Assembly (NCBI RefSeq): GCF_025947345.1
Contig: NZ_CP110011.1
Coordinates: 868,001 to 932,000 of the forward strand
Direction of reading: 5' to 3'
Length of the DNA stretch: 64,000 bases
From: Flavobacterium sp. N502536
Lineage (GTDB): Bacteria > Bacteroidota > Bacteroidia > Flavobacteriales > Flavobacteriaceae
Part shown: piece after piece, positions 34,100-43,354 of the stretch
Numbering within the stretch: position 1 is the stretch's first letter
Layout of the letters: each line of letters opens with the position of its first letter
Notes under the pieces: generated by a model
Databases searched by the model: none
Told to the model about the DNA's origin: nothing
Seen by the model: only the letters and a program-made list of their open reading frames with translations
Position numbers and translations under genes: made by a program

Positions 34100-37000
34100 T
34101 TAGAATTGAACTTTCATATTAAAGCTGTACTCTTTTGATGTTGGTAAAACTCCTGTTTGGAATCCCTGAAGATTTCCTGAAGAAAGTCCCGCTTCCGGAT
34201 CAGCATATGGTAAATTTTTATGGATGATCCACAGGTTACTTCCATTAACTGCAAAAATCATATTGGTGATGAAAGTTTTTGCCAGGAATTTTGATGGCAA
34301 TCTGTAGCTCAATCCTAACTCACGTAGTTTCACATAAGAAGCATCATAAACATATTGCTGCTCTGGCATTGAGTTGTAGAAAGAATACCCGTCTGCACCT
34401 TCTACACTAACTACTTTATCATTTGGAGTTCCGTCTGCTTTAACACCCGCTAACAAAATCCCTCCGCCATTGGCAAGCGGCTCTCTTTGTGGGTTTCCTA
34501 AATGGTTGTTAGAAACTGTACTTTCGTAGATTCCTGTAGTATGTCCGAAACGTTGGTCTAATGAATAAACGTCTCCTCCTTTTTTCACATCGATTAAGAA
34601 ATTCAATGAGAAGTTTTTATAGGTAATTACGTTGTTTAAACCTCCAATCCAGTCCGGATTTATATCTCCAATTGTTGCTCCGGCTGTTTGTTGGTATCTT
34701 CCGTTTGAACGAATTACTTTTTCTCCATTTAGATAAGTAAATCCAGAACCGATTAACTGACCTATTGGTTTTCCAACTTCAGCAACGTAACCTACTCCCT
34801 GGAAAGATCCTAACGAAATTCTGTCAGCTCCTCCTAATGAGATTACCTCATTTTTGTTGGTAGACCAGTTTACTTTTGCTTCCCAGCTAAAATTAGCTGT
34901 CTTAACCGGAATTACAGATAAAGTTACCTCGTATCCTTTGTTCTGAACGTCTCCTCCGTTGATCCATGCTCTGGTATATCCTGTTTGTGTAGGAGTTTCA
35001 ACAGAAAGAATCTGATTGGTTGTATTGGTTTTGTAGTAAGAGAAATCAAGACCTACACGGTTTCTGAACAATTTAAGCTCAATACCCGCTTCAATACCTT
35101 TTGTCAACTCACTTTTTAGATTAGCATTACTTTTGTTATTTTCTGTAGAAAAACGAATTCCGTCAGGTCCAAAATTATCGTTCTTTGGATAAGTTGCTGC
35201 AATAACAGCGAAAGGTGCATCGTTTCCAGTCTCAGCATAATTCAGACGCAATTTTCCAAAAGAAAGCCAGTCAGTCTTGATGTGATTGCTAAAGATGTAA
35301 GTTCCTGTAATCGAAGGATAGGTATAAGTACTATTGCTTGATGGCAATGTTGAAGACTTATCTACACGATAACTTCCCTCTAAGAAATAAGTTTCCTTAA
35401 AATTGAAACTTGCATTCGCATAAACACTGTTTGTACCAATAGTAACCTGAGATTCTGATGGACTGTTTATTTTGTCGATAGAATTATTCAAAGCATAAAT
35501 TCCAGGTACTACCAATCCGCCATTTGTTGCAGCAAAGATTGAGTTACTCAAAGAACGTCTTGAATTGGCACCAACCATTCCGTTAAACTTAATATCATCT
35601 GTGATATTCGTTTTGAAGTTCATGATCAAATCAAAGTTGATCTCTCTGAATGTTTTGTCAAATCGGGTATACTGACCGCGTGCATTAGGCGTTCTTTTTG
35701 ATCCCACAGCGATGCGCTCTTCCTGCAACTGGTGGTAAGAATCTACAGATCCTTTACCAATTACATCAAACCAATTGGTGATTTCTGTACTTAAAGCAAA
35801 GTTCCCGAAGAAACGGTCACGGCCTAAAGTATTGTAGTTGTTGTACCTCTGGAAATAAGGGTTGTCGTGAAACTGAATCGTTAAATCAGTTGGTCCTGCC
35901 ACACTCCAGGTCGTATTTTGTCCCGTAAGATTATAAGCATCTTTTAAGTCCTGAAAATCTACACTTGTAGAAAACCATTGTCTTACACTGCTCAGGTAGT
36001 TGTTTCCTCCGTCACCATAACCCGTTTCGTTCATTCCTTTAGCATTTGCTTTTAAGTAGTTCGCAGAAACTGTAAGTTTAGTTTTAGGAAGGATGTTGTA
36101 ACTTGCCGAGAAGTTAAAATTGTCTTTACGGTTGTTACTGTTTGGTAAAATCCCCTGATCCATGTTGTAGTTGGTATAACCAAATCTAAAATCTCCTTTT
36201 TCACCAGATCCTGTAAAAGCGATGTTATTGATGTACGTAAAGCTTTTTTGATAAAAATCATTTGGATTTTTCTTTACCGCTGTCCAAGGTGTTGCTTTTC
36301 CATAACCTGGCAATTCAGGATAGAATGAACTCCAGTTGTACACCAATAAGTTCGGATCAAATCTAGGCCCCCACGAAGCATCATCGGTTGCAGCATAAGG
36401 ATGCATTCCACTTCCTAAATCAACTGTACCGTAAAAATCACCGTATCCTCCACCGTATTGATTCTGATACTCCGGTAAAGTTTTTTTATCGACTACTCCA
36501 ACGGTTACTCCTGAGCTGAAACTTACACCCAGACCTCCTTTAGATTTACTTCCTTTTTTCAAGGTTACCAAGATTACCCCGTTTGAAGCTCTCGAACCGT
36601 ACAAAGCAGAAGCCGCAGAACCTTTTAAAACGTTCATGGTTTCGATATCATCAGGATTGATGTCTGAAGCAGCATTTCCGTAATCGTATCCACCAGTGTT
36701 ACCACCACTTTTTTGATCGGCACTATTCGTATTATCATTGTTCAAAGGAATACCGTCTACAATCCATAAGGCCTGATTGCTCCCTGTTAATGACGTTGTA
36801 CCACGAATCACTACGTTTGTCGAACCTCCAATGTTATTGTTACGTCTGATTTGTACACCGGCAATTTTACCCGAAATAGAGTTCGCTACGTTACCTGAGT
36901 TTACTTTTGTCAGATCTTCTCCTTTGATTTCCTGAGTGGCATATCCAAGAGATTTCTTTTCTCTTTTAAGTCCCAAAGCGGTAACTACGATCTCCTGAAG

Positions 37001-37306
37001 CTGCTCTGAGTTTGGAGTTAAAGATACGTTGGCTGCGTTACCTGTAACGGTCACTTCCACAGTCTTCATCCCAATATAATTAAAGATTAAAACAGCATTC
37101 TGACTTGTCTTAATAGAATATTTACCGTCAAAATCTGTTTGAGTTCCCGTTTTTGTTCCTTTAATCAATACACTCGCACCCGGCAAAGGCATTCCTGCAT
37201 TATCTGAAACAATCCCCGATACAACCCGCTCCTGTGCGAGCGCAAATTGTGCTAGCAGTACAAAAAAAAGTACTACCGTTTTTCTTTGAAAAAACTTGAA
37301 TTTCAT
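34100..37306 (-). CDS. SusC/RagA-family TonB-dependent outer-membrane transporter
   Basis: This 1068-residue protein has a signal peptide (VVLFFVLLAQFALAQ). A carboxypeptidase-regulatory-like domain spans ~27-105 (GIVSDNAGMPLPGASVLIKGTKTGTQTDFDGKYSI), a plug domain ~115-250 (VTALGLKREKKSLGYATQEIKG, ISGKIAGVQI, VVIRGTTSLTGSNQALWIVDG) and the 22-strand barrel fills the rest. It imports a nutrient across the outer membrane using TonB energy. A two-half-site operator lies upstream at 37370-37396, shared with the hydroxyproline operon, so its cargo is probably collagen-type, hydroxyproline-rich peptides. The SusD gene follows. Confidence 0.95.
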   Translation of the reverse strand: MKFKFFQRKTVVLFFVLLAQFALAQERVVSGIVSDNAGMPLPGASVLIKGTKTGTQTDFDGKYSIKTSQNAVLIFNYIGMKTVEVTVTGNAANVSLTPNSEQLQEIVVTALGLKREKKSLGYATQEIKGEDLTKVNSGNVANSISGKIAGVQIRRNNNIGGSTNVVIRGTTSLTGSNQALWIVDGIPLNNDNTNSADQKSGGNTGGYDYGNAASDINPDDIETMNVLKGSAASALYGSRASNGVILVTLKKGSKSKGGLGVSFSSGVTVGVVDKKTLPEYQNQYGGGYGDFYGTVDLGSGMHPYAATDDASWGPRFDPNLLVYNWSSFYPELPGYGKATPWTAVKKNPNDFYQKSFTYINNIAFTGSGEKGDFRFGYTNYNMDQGILPNSNNRKDNFNFSASYNILPKTKLTVSANYLKANAKGMNETGYGDGGNNYLSSVRQWFSTSVDFQDLKDAYNLTGQNTTWSVAGPTDLTIQFHDNPYFQRYNNYNTLGRDRFFGNFALSTEITNWFDVIGKGSVDSYHQLQEERIAVGSKRTPNARGQYTRFDKTFREINFDLIMNFKTNITDDIKFNGMVGANSRRSLSNSIFAATNGGLVVPGIYALNNSIDKINSPSESQVTIGTNSVYANASFNFKETYFLEGSYRVDKSSTLPSSNSTYTYPSITGTYIFSNHIKTDWLSFGKLRLNYAETGNDAPFAVIAATYPKNDNFGPDGIRFSTENNKSNANLKSELTKGIEAGIELKLFRNRVGLDFSYYKTNTTNQILSVETPTQTGYTRAWINGGDVQNKGYEVTLSVIPVKTANFSWEAKVNWSTNKNEVISLGGADRISLGSFQGVGYVAEVGKPIGQLIGSGFTYLNGEKVIRSNGRYQQTAGATIGDINPDWIGGLNNVITYKNFSLNFLIDVKKGGDVYSLDQRFGHTTGIYESTVSNNHLGNPQREPLANGGGILLAGVKADGTPNDKVVSVEGADGYSFYNSMPEQQYVYDASYVKLRELGLSYRLPSKFLAKTFITNMIFAVNGSNLWIIHKNLPYADPEAGLSSGNLQGFQTGVLPTSKEYSFNMKVQF

Positions 37307-37331
37307 AAAATGGTTTTATAATTAGTATTGG

Positions 37332-37396
37332 CAAATGTTTTGCTTTTTCCATAATTTTTATGATAATATATTACCGCAAAAACCTATTATATTACC
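37332..37396 (-). promoter_or_regulatory. susC promoter with tandem ATTACC operator
   Basis: Two ATTACC half-sites (37370-37375 and 37391-37396) are 21 bp apart in the same orientation, each preceded by TAT or similar. The probable -7 box (AACATTTG on the minus strand, 37332-37339) lies 31 bp from the nearer half-site, exactly as in the hydroxyproline operon promoter. A weaker CTTACC lies a further 42 bp out (37433). This is the geometry of an AraC-type activator site. Confidence 0.65.
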
Positions 37397-37508
37397 CTTT
37401 TATTACATATTTAATATTTTTACATGTATTATCTTACCCTAGTAATTTTGCACGAAATACGTATCTTTTTTCTCACTTTTCATGTTTTTTTGACTGATTT
37501 TAGCCCAC

Positions 37509-37551
37509 AAAAAAAGGGAGAAATCTCTTTTACAGAAATTCTCCCTTTTTT
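37509..37551 (-). terminator. Terminator of the hydroxyproline enzyme operon
   Basis: An aaaaagggaga / tctcccttttt stem with A- and T-rich flanks lies 18 bases after the S9 peptidase stop codon and separates this operon from susC. Confidence 0.75.
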
Positions 37552-37568
37552 AGGCTTCTAAAACGATA

Positions 37569-39731
37569 CTATTTTGCTCCCGGAGGACATTTTTCTTCTA
37601 CAAATTTTATAAAAGTATCTATCAAATGTTTTTGAGTTCCTTCGCCTTCATGAATACTATGCGTACGATTTGGGTAAATCATTAAGTTAAAAACTTTGTC
37701 GTATTTGATGAGTTCATCAATCAAAACTTCTGCATTTTTGTAATGTACATTATCGTCGCCAGTTCCGTGAATGTAAAGCAGATTTCCTTTTAAATTCTTA
37801 GCGTGGGTTACCGGGGAAGCCTGCAGGTAAGCTGCTGCATTTTCATCCGGCAAGCCCATATAACGTTCGGTATAAATGTTATCGTAAAAATGCTGATCGG
37901 TAACCGCAGCAATCGCAACACCAGTTTTGTATATTTCGGGATACTGAAACATTAAATTTAAAGTTACTGCTCCGCCTCCGCTCCATCCGTGTACGGCAAC
38001 TCTGTCTTTATCAATAAAATTCCACTTCAAAACTTCCTTTGCGGCCATTGCCTGATCGCGGGTATTGACGATTCCGATGTTTTTGTAAATCGACTTTCTC
38101 CATTTCGTTCCTTTCATAACCGGAGTTCCCCTGTTGTCCATGGCAATTCCTATGTATCCTTTTGGAATCAACAGGTCTATAAATCCGTTAAAGTAAGGCA
38201 TATCGTTTGCTACCGAAGCCATTGGCTCTCCGTACACATAAAAGAATAACGGGTATTTTTTTGTCGGATCAAAATCAAGAGGTTTTGCCATAATTCCGTC
38301 GACTTCCACTCCGTCAACTGTGGTTACTTTGAATTTTTCCAAAGAAAACTCACGTTCCGGTTTTGTAAAAACATCCGCTTCTTTTGGCAGTATTTTTTTA
38401 TGGTCTGACAGTGAAACCAACCGTATATTAAAGTCGCGGTTGATATTAGAATTGATATGTTTTGCATACGAGCCATCAGTAGAAAACTCATACTCATTGG
38501 TCCCTTCAAATACTTCCGGAGTTATTCTTTTTGTTTTGTGTGAATTCAGATTCGTTTCATACAAATAACGCTGGGTTGCATCTTTAGGACTTGCGATATA
38601 ATAAATTGATTTGGTCTTGTCGTTATACGCTTTAAAGTAAGCATCAAAATTTCCGGTGGTAATCAGTTCTTTCTTTTTTCCGTCACGGCTGATTTTATAA
38701 ACATGCATCCACCCATCGGCATCCGAACTCCATAAAAAAGATTTACCGTTATCAACAAACTGACAAGGAAAACCATCATACACGCCCGAAGAAATATCAA
38801 AAACATCAATCCATTCTGCCGATTTTTCCTGATAGATTAAAGTGGCTTTACCGGATAGTGCATTGCAATTGTAAAACGAAACCTGATTTTGATTTCTATT
38901 CAGTTGTATGACCATTACCTCCTCTTTAGCCACCCATTCCATACGAACCAAATAGTTATTATCCGGTTCTCCCGGAATATCCAGCCAGTTGGTTTTTACA
39001 GTAGCGATGTCAACAATCCCAATTTTTACAGAAGAAGGTTTTTCTCCGGCCTTAGGGTATTCTACCGGAACTACAAACGGATACAAAGCAGCGGTATTGT
39101 TTATCATTAAATGAAACTTTGTTTCTGAAGCATCTACACGCCAAAAAGCAATGCTTTTACCATCGGGACTCCAGCGAAATCCGTCACGCGCTGCAAGTTC
39201 TTCTTCATAAACCCAGTCAAAAGTTCCGTTGATTACCTTGTCTGTTCCGTCGGTGGTTAAAGGCGTTATTTTGCCTGAAGCCAGATTTTCAAGGTAAATG
39301 TTGTGCTTTGAAACGTAAGCTACATTTTCGTTATCGTTAGAAAACTTAGCAAACATTAGGGAAGATTCTTCTAAACTAGCCCCAAGTTTTCTTCCTTTTC
39401 CGGTGGTTAAGTCAAAAAACCAATAGTCGCCTCTGGTCTTGGCTCTCCATACTTTTTTTGAATTGGTGTATACCAAAACTTTGGTTTTGTTCTGATTCCA
39501 GACCAATTCTTCGACCTCTCCTTTAAATCCTGCGCTTGTTAATTGCTGTTGGGTTAAAACAGTGGTACTTTTATTCAACTGATCGACATCATAAACCAAA
39601 ATATTCTCTCCTGAATTCACCCAAAAAGAATGCGAATTCGGCAGCCATTTTAATTCATTAATATCAATATCTTTTTGCGCCAATATACTTGAGCAGACAA
39701 AAAGAAGCAGTAAAAAGTGTTTTTTGATCAT
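37569..39731 (-). CDS. Dipeptidyl peptidase IV-like S9 peptidase
   Basis: This 720-residue protein has a signal peptide (HFLLLLFVCSSILAQ), so it is probably periplasmic. The N-terminal beta-propeller (~40-460) is DPP IV type, with the substrate-binding EE pair in GTFDWVYEEELAARDGFRWSPDGKSIAFW. The hydrolase domain has the nucleophile Ser584 in HGWSGGGAV, Asp659 in HGTGDDNVHY and His691 in NRTHSIHEG. Canonical members read GWSYGG at the nucleophile; here Tyr is Gly. DPP IV enzymes release Xaa-Pro dipeptides, which suits collagen fragments (Gly-Pro-Hyp repeats). It is the last gene of the hydroxyproline operon, 2 bases after the M24 peptidase gene. Confidence 0.93.
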   Translation of the reverse strand: MIKKHFLLLLFVCSSILAQKDIDINELKWLPNSHSFWVNSGENILVYDVDQLNKSTTVLTQQQLTSAGFKGEVEELVWNQNKTKVLVYTNSKKVWRAKTRGDYWFFDLTTGKGRKLGASLEESSLMFAKFSNDNENVAYVSKHNIYLENLASGKITPLTTDGTDKVINGTFDWVYEEELAARDGFRWSPDGKSIAFWRVDASETKFHLMINNTAALYPFVVPVEYPKAGEKPSSVKIGIVDIATVKTNWLDIPGEPDNNYLVRMEWVAKEEVMVIQLNRNQNQVSFYNCNALSGKATLIYQEKSAEWIDVFDISSGVYDGFPCQFVDNGKSFLWSSDADGWMHVYKISRDGKKKELITTGNFDAYFKAYNDKTKSIYYIASPKDATQRYLYETNLNSHKTKRITPEVFEGTNEYEFSTDGSYAKHINSNINRDFNIRLVSLSDHKKILPKEADVFTKPEREFSLEKFKVTTVDGVEVDGIMAKPLDFDPTKKYPLFFYVYGEPMASVANDMPYFNGFIDLLIPKGYIGIAMDNRGTPVMKGTKWRKSIYKNIGIVNTRDQAMAAKEVLKWNFIDKDRVAVHGWSGGGAVTLNLMFQYPEIYKTGVAIAAVTDQHFYDNIYTERYMGLPDENAAAYLQASPVTHAKNLKGNLLYIHGTGDDNVHYKNAEVLIDELIKYDKVFNLMIYPNRTHSIHEGEGTQKHLIDTFIKFVEEKCPPGAK

Positions 39732-39733
39732 GG

Positions 39734-41029
39734 TTATTTGGTATTTAATAGCTGTTCTATTTCTTCAATTTCAATGGGCATTTCTTCTGATAAATTGATG
39801 TTTCCGTCGTCTGTCAACAAATAATCATTTTCCAGTCGGCAGCCAATTCCTTCTTCGCGAATGTAAATTCCCGGCTCACAGGTAAGCACCATTCCTTTTT
39901 CGAAAGGTTTGGAATACAATCCGACATCATGAACATCCAGTCCGAGGAAATGAGCCGTTCCGTGCATGAAGTACTTTTTGTAAACAGGATTCTCGGGATC
40001 CTGAGCCGTGATTTCTTCTAACGTAATCAATCCCAGTTTCACCAATTCGGCTTCCACAAGGCTTGCCATCTGCACTTCGTAGTCTTTTGATAAAACGCCC
40101 GGTTTCAAAAGCTTTGATCCCTCTTTTAGGCAATGCAAAACCGATTGGTAAATTTCTTTCTGACGAGGCGAAAATTTTCCATTTACCGGAAGACAGCGCG
40201 TGGTATCTGAATTGTAATTTCCATAGCAAACACCAAAGTCTACCAAAAGCAGCTCGCCATCTCTACAAACCGAATCATTGGTGTTGTAATGTAAGGCACA
40301 GGCATTTTTACCTGAAGCAACAATGGGCTTGAACGCATGGCGGTTTCCTCCATTTTTAATATAGTGATACGCCAGCTCTGCCTCCAATTCATATTCTTTT
40401 ACATCAGGTCGTACCGCTTTCAACAGTGCTTTAAATCCGTCGACACTTATGGCAACTGCTTTTTGGATTAAAGCAATCTCCTCGGCTGATTTTACCGGTC
40501 GAAGTTCTCTTGTTATTTTGGCAACACGTTCGTATTGATGCAGCGGGTATTTTTGTCTGCACCACTGAATCATTCGATCCTGACGTGTATTCATTTCTGA
40601 GGTTATTCTTTTAATGTGCTCGTTGTGGCCTAAGTAAATCGCATCTGCTTCAAAAGCAAATAACTGTAGGGCTTTTTCAAATTCATGCACCCACTTTACA
40701 TTCTTGATTCCTGAAATGGCGGTCACTTTTTCTTTGGTCAAAAAATCTCCGTCCCAGATTAAAGTATGTTCGCTCACTTCTTTTACAAATAAAATGGCTC
40801 TGTTTTCTTCTTTAAAAGCATCGGGATAAAGGACTAAAATAGTTTCGTCCTGCTCAATTCCGGACAGATAAAACAAATCATTATTTTGTGCAAAGCCCAT
40901 TACATCATCAGCATTATTTGGCATCACATCATTTGAAGTCAGTATGGCCAAACTGTTTTTTTGCATTTTTTCGACAAACCTCTTTCGGTTATTTTCAAAT
41001 AAAGAAGCCGGAATTGAATCGTATCTCAT
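39734..41029 (-). CDS. Xaa-Pro aminopeptidase (M24B)
   Basis: This 431-residue protein has no signal peptide and is probably cytoplasmic. The N-terminal aminopeptidase P domain opens with SLFENNRKRFVEKMQKNSLAILTSNDVMPNNADDVMGFAQNNDLFYLSG. The catalytic domain has all five metal ligands: LLLVDFGVCYGNYNSDTTRCLPVNG (two Asp), HGTAHFLGLDVHDVG (His), LTCEPGIYI (Glu) and GCRLENDYLL (Glu). The enzyme removes the first residue when the second is proline or hydroxyproline. It lies between the D-hydroxyproline dehydrogenase (3-base gap) and DPP IV genes (2-base gap), so it feeds free imino acids into the pathway. Confidence 0.94.
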   Translation of the reverse strand: MRYDSIPASLFENNRKRFVEKMQKNSLAILTSNDVMPNNADDVMGFAQNNDLFYLSGIEQDETILVLYPDAFKEENRAILFVKEVSEHTLIWDGDFLTKEKVTAISGIKNVKWVHEFEKALQLFAFEADAIYLGHNEHIKRITSEMNTRQDRMIQWCRQKYPLHQYERVAKITRELRPVKSAEEIALIQKAVAISVDGFKALLKAVRPDVKEYELEAELAYHYIKNGGNRHAFKPIVASGKNACALHYNTNDSVCRDGELLLVDFGVCYGNYNSDTTRCLPVNGKFSPRQKEIYQSVLHCLKEGSKLLKPGVLSKDYEVQMASLVEAELVKLGLITLEEITAQDPENPVYKKYFMHGTAHFLGLDVHDVGLYSKPFEKGMVLTCEPGIYIREEGIGCRLENDYLLTDDGNINLSEEMPIEIEEIEQLLNTK

Positions 41030-41032
41030 AGT

Positions 41033-42268
41033 TTATAATTGAAACATTTTAGTATCAACAGAAGGTGTTTTGCCTGAAATAATCTCTGTAATTATTTTTC
41101 CTGTTGCCGGTGCAAGGCTTAACCCCATCATGGCATGTCCGGTGGCGAAAGTCAAATTTACAACTTTTTTTGCACGGGCAATAATCGGCATTCCCGAAGG
41201 TGTACAAGGTCTGAAACCAAACCAGGTATCCTTGTTTTCAGGCATTTCAACCTGCATCTCCGGATAAAACTCATTAATGCTGTTGATGATTCCCTGTAGT
41301 CTGTTTTTATTAATTTTGGTGTCTCCGGTATGGGTAATTTCCATAGTTCCTCCAAAACGAATATCATTATTCATAGGGGTCACCGCAACTTTACCTTCAC
41401 ACAAAATAGACGGAATCGAAGGTTTGTGATTTTTGTCCTTCAGCGTAAAACTGTATCCTTTTCCCGGTAAAATAGAAACCGAAACGCCCAGCTTTTTAGC
41501 CAACGAAGGACTCCAGGAACCTGCTGCCAATACTACTTCATCAGTAGCAAATGTGCCTTTGTCTGTTACGACTTTTGTGATTTTATGATGATCGAAAACA
41601 AAATCCTGCACTGTGGTACCGGAATGGATTTCTACTTTTAATCGTTTTAATTCTTCTTTGATAAATTGCATGAATTTTTGCGGATACAAATGCGCATCGC
41701 CTTTGTAGTGTATCCCGCCCAAAACATCGGTTTTGGTACCATTCTCCAATTTTGCAATGGCTGCAGCAGAAAGATAGTCAACCTGCAAACCTAATTTTTC
41801 TGCCTCTCTTGCTTCATGAAACATTTCATGAGCTACTTTATCGGTTTTGTACAACATTAAAAGGCCCTTTTCTTCATAGAAAAAAGAGTTGTTTTCTCGG
41901 GCAAAATCCTGATACAATTCCTTACTCAGCAACGATAAATCGCGAAGTGCCGGCATTGCTTTTTCTACATGTTTTTCATTCGCGTGTTTGTAAAACTGAA
42001 GTCCCCATTTGATCAGATTTGCATCTAATCTCGGTTTTACATAAAACGGACTCTGACTGTCAAACATCCATTTCATTCCCTGAGCAATCATTCCGGGTTG
42101 CGCCAGCGGAATTATATGCGACGGAACTATCATTCCCGCATTTCCATAAGAACAGCCGTCATCCATAGGAGACTGATCAAAAATAGTTACCTCATACCCT
42201 TCTTTAGCCAGATAATAAGCTGAACACAAACCTATTATACCTCCTCCAATTATACTTACTCTTTTCAT
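41033..42268 (-). CDS. FAD-dependent D-amino-acid (probable cis-4-hydroxy-D-proline) dehydrogenase
   Basis: This 411-residue DadA-like flavoprotein begins with the dinucleotide-binding motif VSIIGGGIIGLCSAYYLAKEGYEVTIFD. It continues with GCSYGNAGMIVPSHIIPLAQPGM, EVVLAAGSWSPSLAKKLG and the late FAD motif LTFATGHAMMGLSLAPATGKIITEII, all normal for D-amino-acid dehydrogenases. In this operon the expected reaction is oxidation of cis-4-hydroxy-D-proline to 1-pyrroline-4-hydroxy-2-carboxylate, the second pathway step, with electrons passed to the respiratory chain. Substrate specificity is inferred from the neighbours. It lies 72 bases after the epimerase gene and 3 before the aminopeptidase gene. 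Confidence 0.88.
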   Translation of the reverse strand: MKRVSIIGGGIIGLCSAYYLAKEGYEVTIFDQSPMDDGCSYGNAGMIVPSHIIPLAQPGMIAQGMKWMFDSQSPFYVKPRLDANLIKWGLQFYKHANEKHVEKAMPALRDLSLLSKELYQDFARENNSFFYEEKGLLMLYKTDKVAHEMFHEAREAEKLGLQVDYLSAAAIAKLENGTKTDVLGGIHYKGDAHLYPQKFMQFIKEELKRLKVEIHSGTTVQDFVFDHHKITKVVTDKGTFATDEVVLAAGSWSPSLAKKLGVSVSILPGKGYSFTLKDKNHKPSIPSILCEGKVAVTPMNNDIRFGGTMEITHTGDTKINKNRLQGIINSINEFYPEMQVEMPENKDTWFGFRPCTPSGMPIIARAKKVVNLTFATGHAMMGLSLAPATGKIITEIISGKTPSVDTKMFQL

Positions 42269-42340
42269 TTGTTCGAAATTGAAAAATTCATTGAAGAAGA
42301 ATTTTATCCTCCTTCAATGAATCTAAATTTTTAATATTTT

Positions 42341-43351
42341 TTAAATCACCTGAAAACCATAAGCATACGGGTCATTTTCTTCATCAATGATGATGGTATT
42401 GTAACCGTATACTTTTGCCCAGCCCTGAATACTTGGTACGATTGCCGGAATGTCTCCAATGGAAGTTTCTTCTACAACTTTTCCAATAAACTTACTGCCA
42501 ATGTAACTTTCGTGAATAAATTCTTCTCCGGCTTTAAGTTTCCCTTTAGCGTGCAGCTGTGCAATTCGTGCCGATGTTCCGGTACCGCAGGGCGAACGAT
42601 CGATCGCTTTGTCTCCGTAGAAAACTGCATTTCGGCCGGAAGAGGTTGGATCTAAAGGTTCCCCTGTCCACAACATATGACTCACATCACGAATGGTATC
42701 GTTTTCCGGATGAATAAAATAGTCCGGATATTTGGCATTGATTCTTTTGCGGAGTTCCTGACTCAGCTGGACAATTTTACCTGCCGAAAAATCCTGAATT
42801 CCTGAAAAGTTTTGCTGTGGGTCTACAATTGCATAATAGTTCCCGCCATAAGCGACATCAAAAGTAATTTCGCCCAGTTCAGGACAATCAATTGTTAATC
42901 CCTCTGCTGCTAAATAAGATTTTACATTAGTCAGACGTACCCAGTCGACTTTATTTCCGGTTTGCTGGTACTCGATATTCACGAGACCCGCAGGTGCTTC
43001 CATTTTTATTTTCCCTGGTATTTTTGGGGTAATCAAACCTTCTTCGATGGCAATGGTAATGGTACCAATTGTTCCGTGACCACACATCGGCAGACAACCT
43101 GAGGTTTCGATAAATAAAATCCCAAAATCGTTGGCAGGATCACTTGGCGGATATAAAATACTTCCGCTCATCATATCATGTCCGCGAGGCTCAAACATTA
43201 ACCCTTTGCGGATCCAGTCAAATTCTTTTAAAAAATGCTGGCGTTTTTCACTCATATTAGCGCCTGTCAAGTTTGGCCCTCCTCCTGCCACTACTCTTAC
43301 AGGATTCCCGCAAGTGTGCGCATCTACACAAAAAAAAGTTTTCTTTACCAT
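42341..43351 (-). CDS. 4-hydroxyproline 2-epimerase (proline racemase family)
   Basis: This 336-residue protein has both catalytic cysteines of the epimerase subgroup: Cys90 in CLPMCGHGTIG and Cys255 in DRSPCGTGTSAR. The dehydratase branch has Thr or Ser at the first position, so 3-hydroxyproline dehydration is unlikely. The opening FFCVDAHTCGNPVRVVAGG and GRNAVFYGDKAIDRS are typical of hydroxyproline epimerases. It converts trans-4-hydroxy-L-proline to cis-4-hydroxy-D-proline, the first step of the pathway. It starts 3 bases after the semialdehyde dehydrogenase stop. Confidence 0.92.
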   Translation of the reverse strand: MVKKTFFCVDAHTCGNPVRVVAGGGPNLTGANMSEKRQHFLKEFDWIRKGLMFEPRGHDMMSGSILYPPSDPANDFGILFIETSGCLPMCGHGTIGTITIAIEEGLITPKIPGKIKMEAPAGLVNIEYQQTGNKVDWVRLTNVKSYLAAEGLTIDCPELGEITFDVAYGGNYYAIVDPQQNFSGIQDFSAGKIVQLSQELRKRINAKYPDYFIHPENDTIRDVSHMLWTGEPLDPTSSGRNAVFYGDKAIDRSPCGTGTSARIAQLHAKGKLKAGEEFIHESYIGSKFIGKVVEETSIGDIPAIVPSIQGWAKVYGYNTIIIDEENDPYAYGFQVI

Positions 43352-43354
43352 TTA

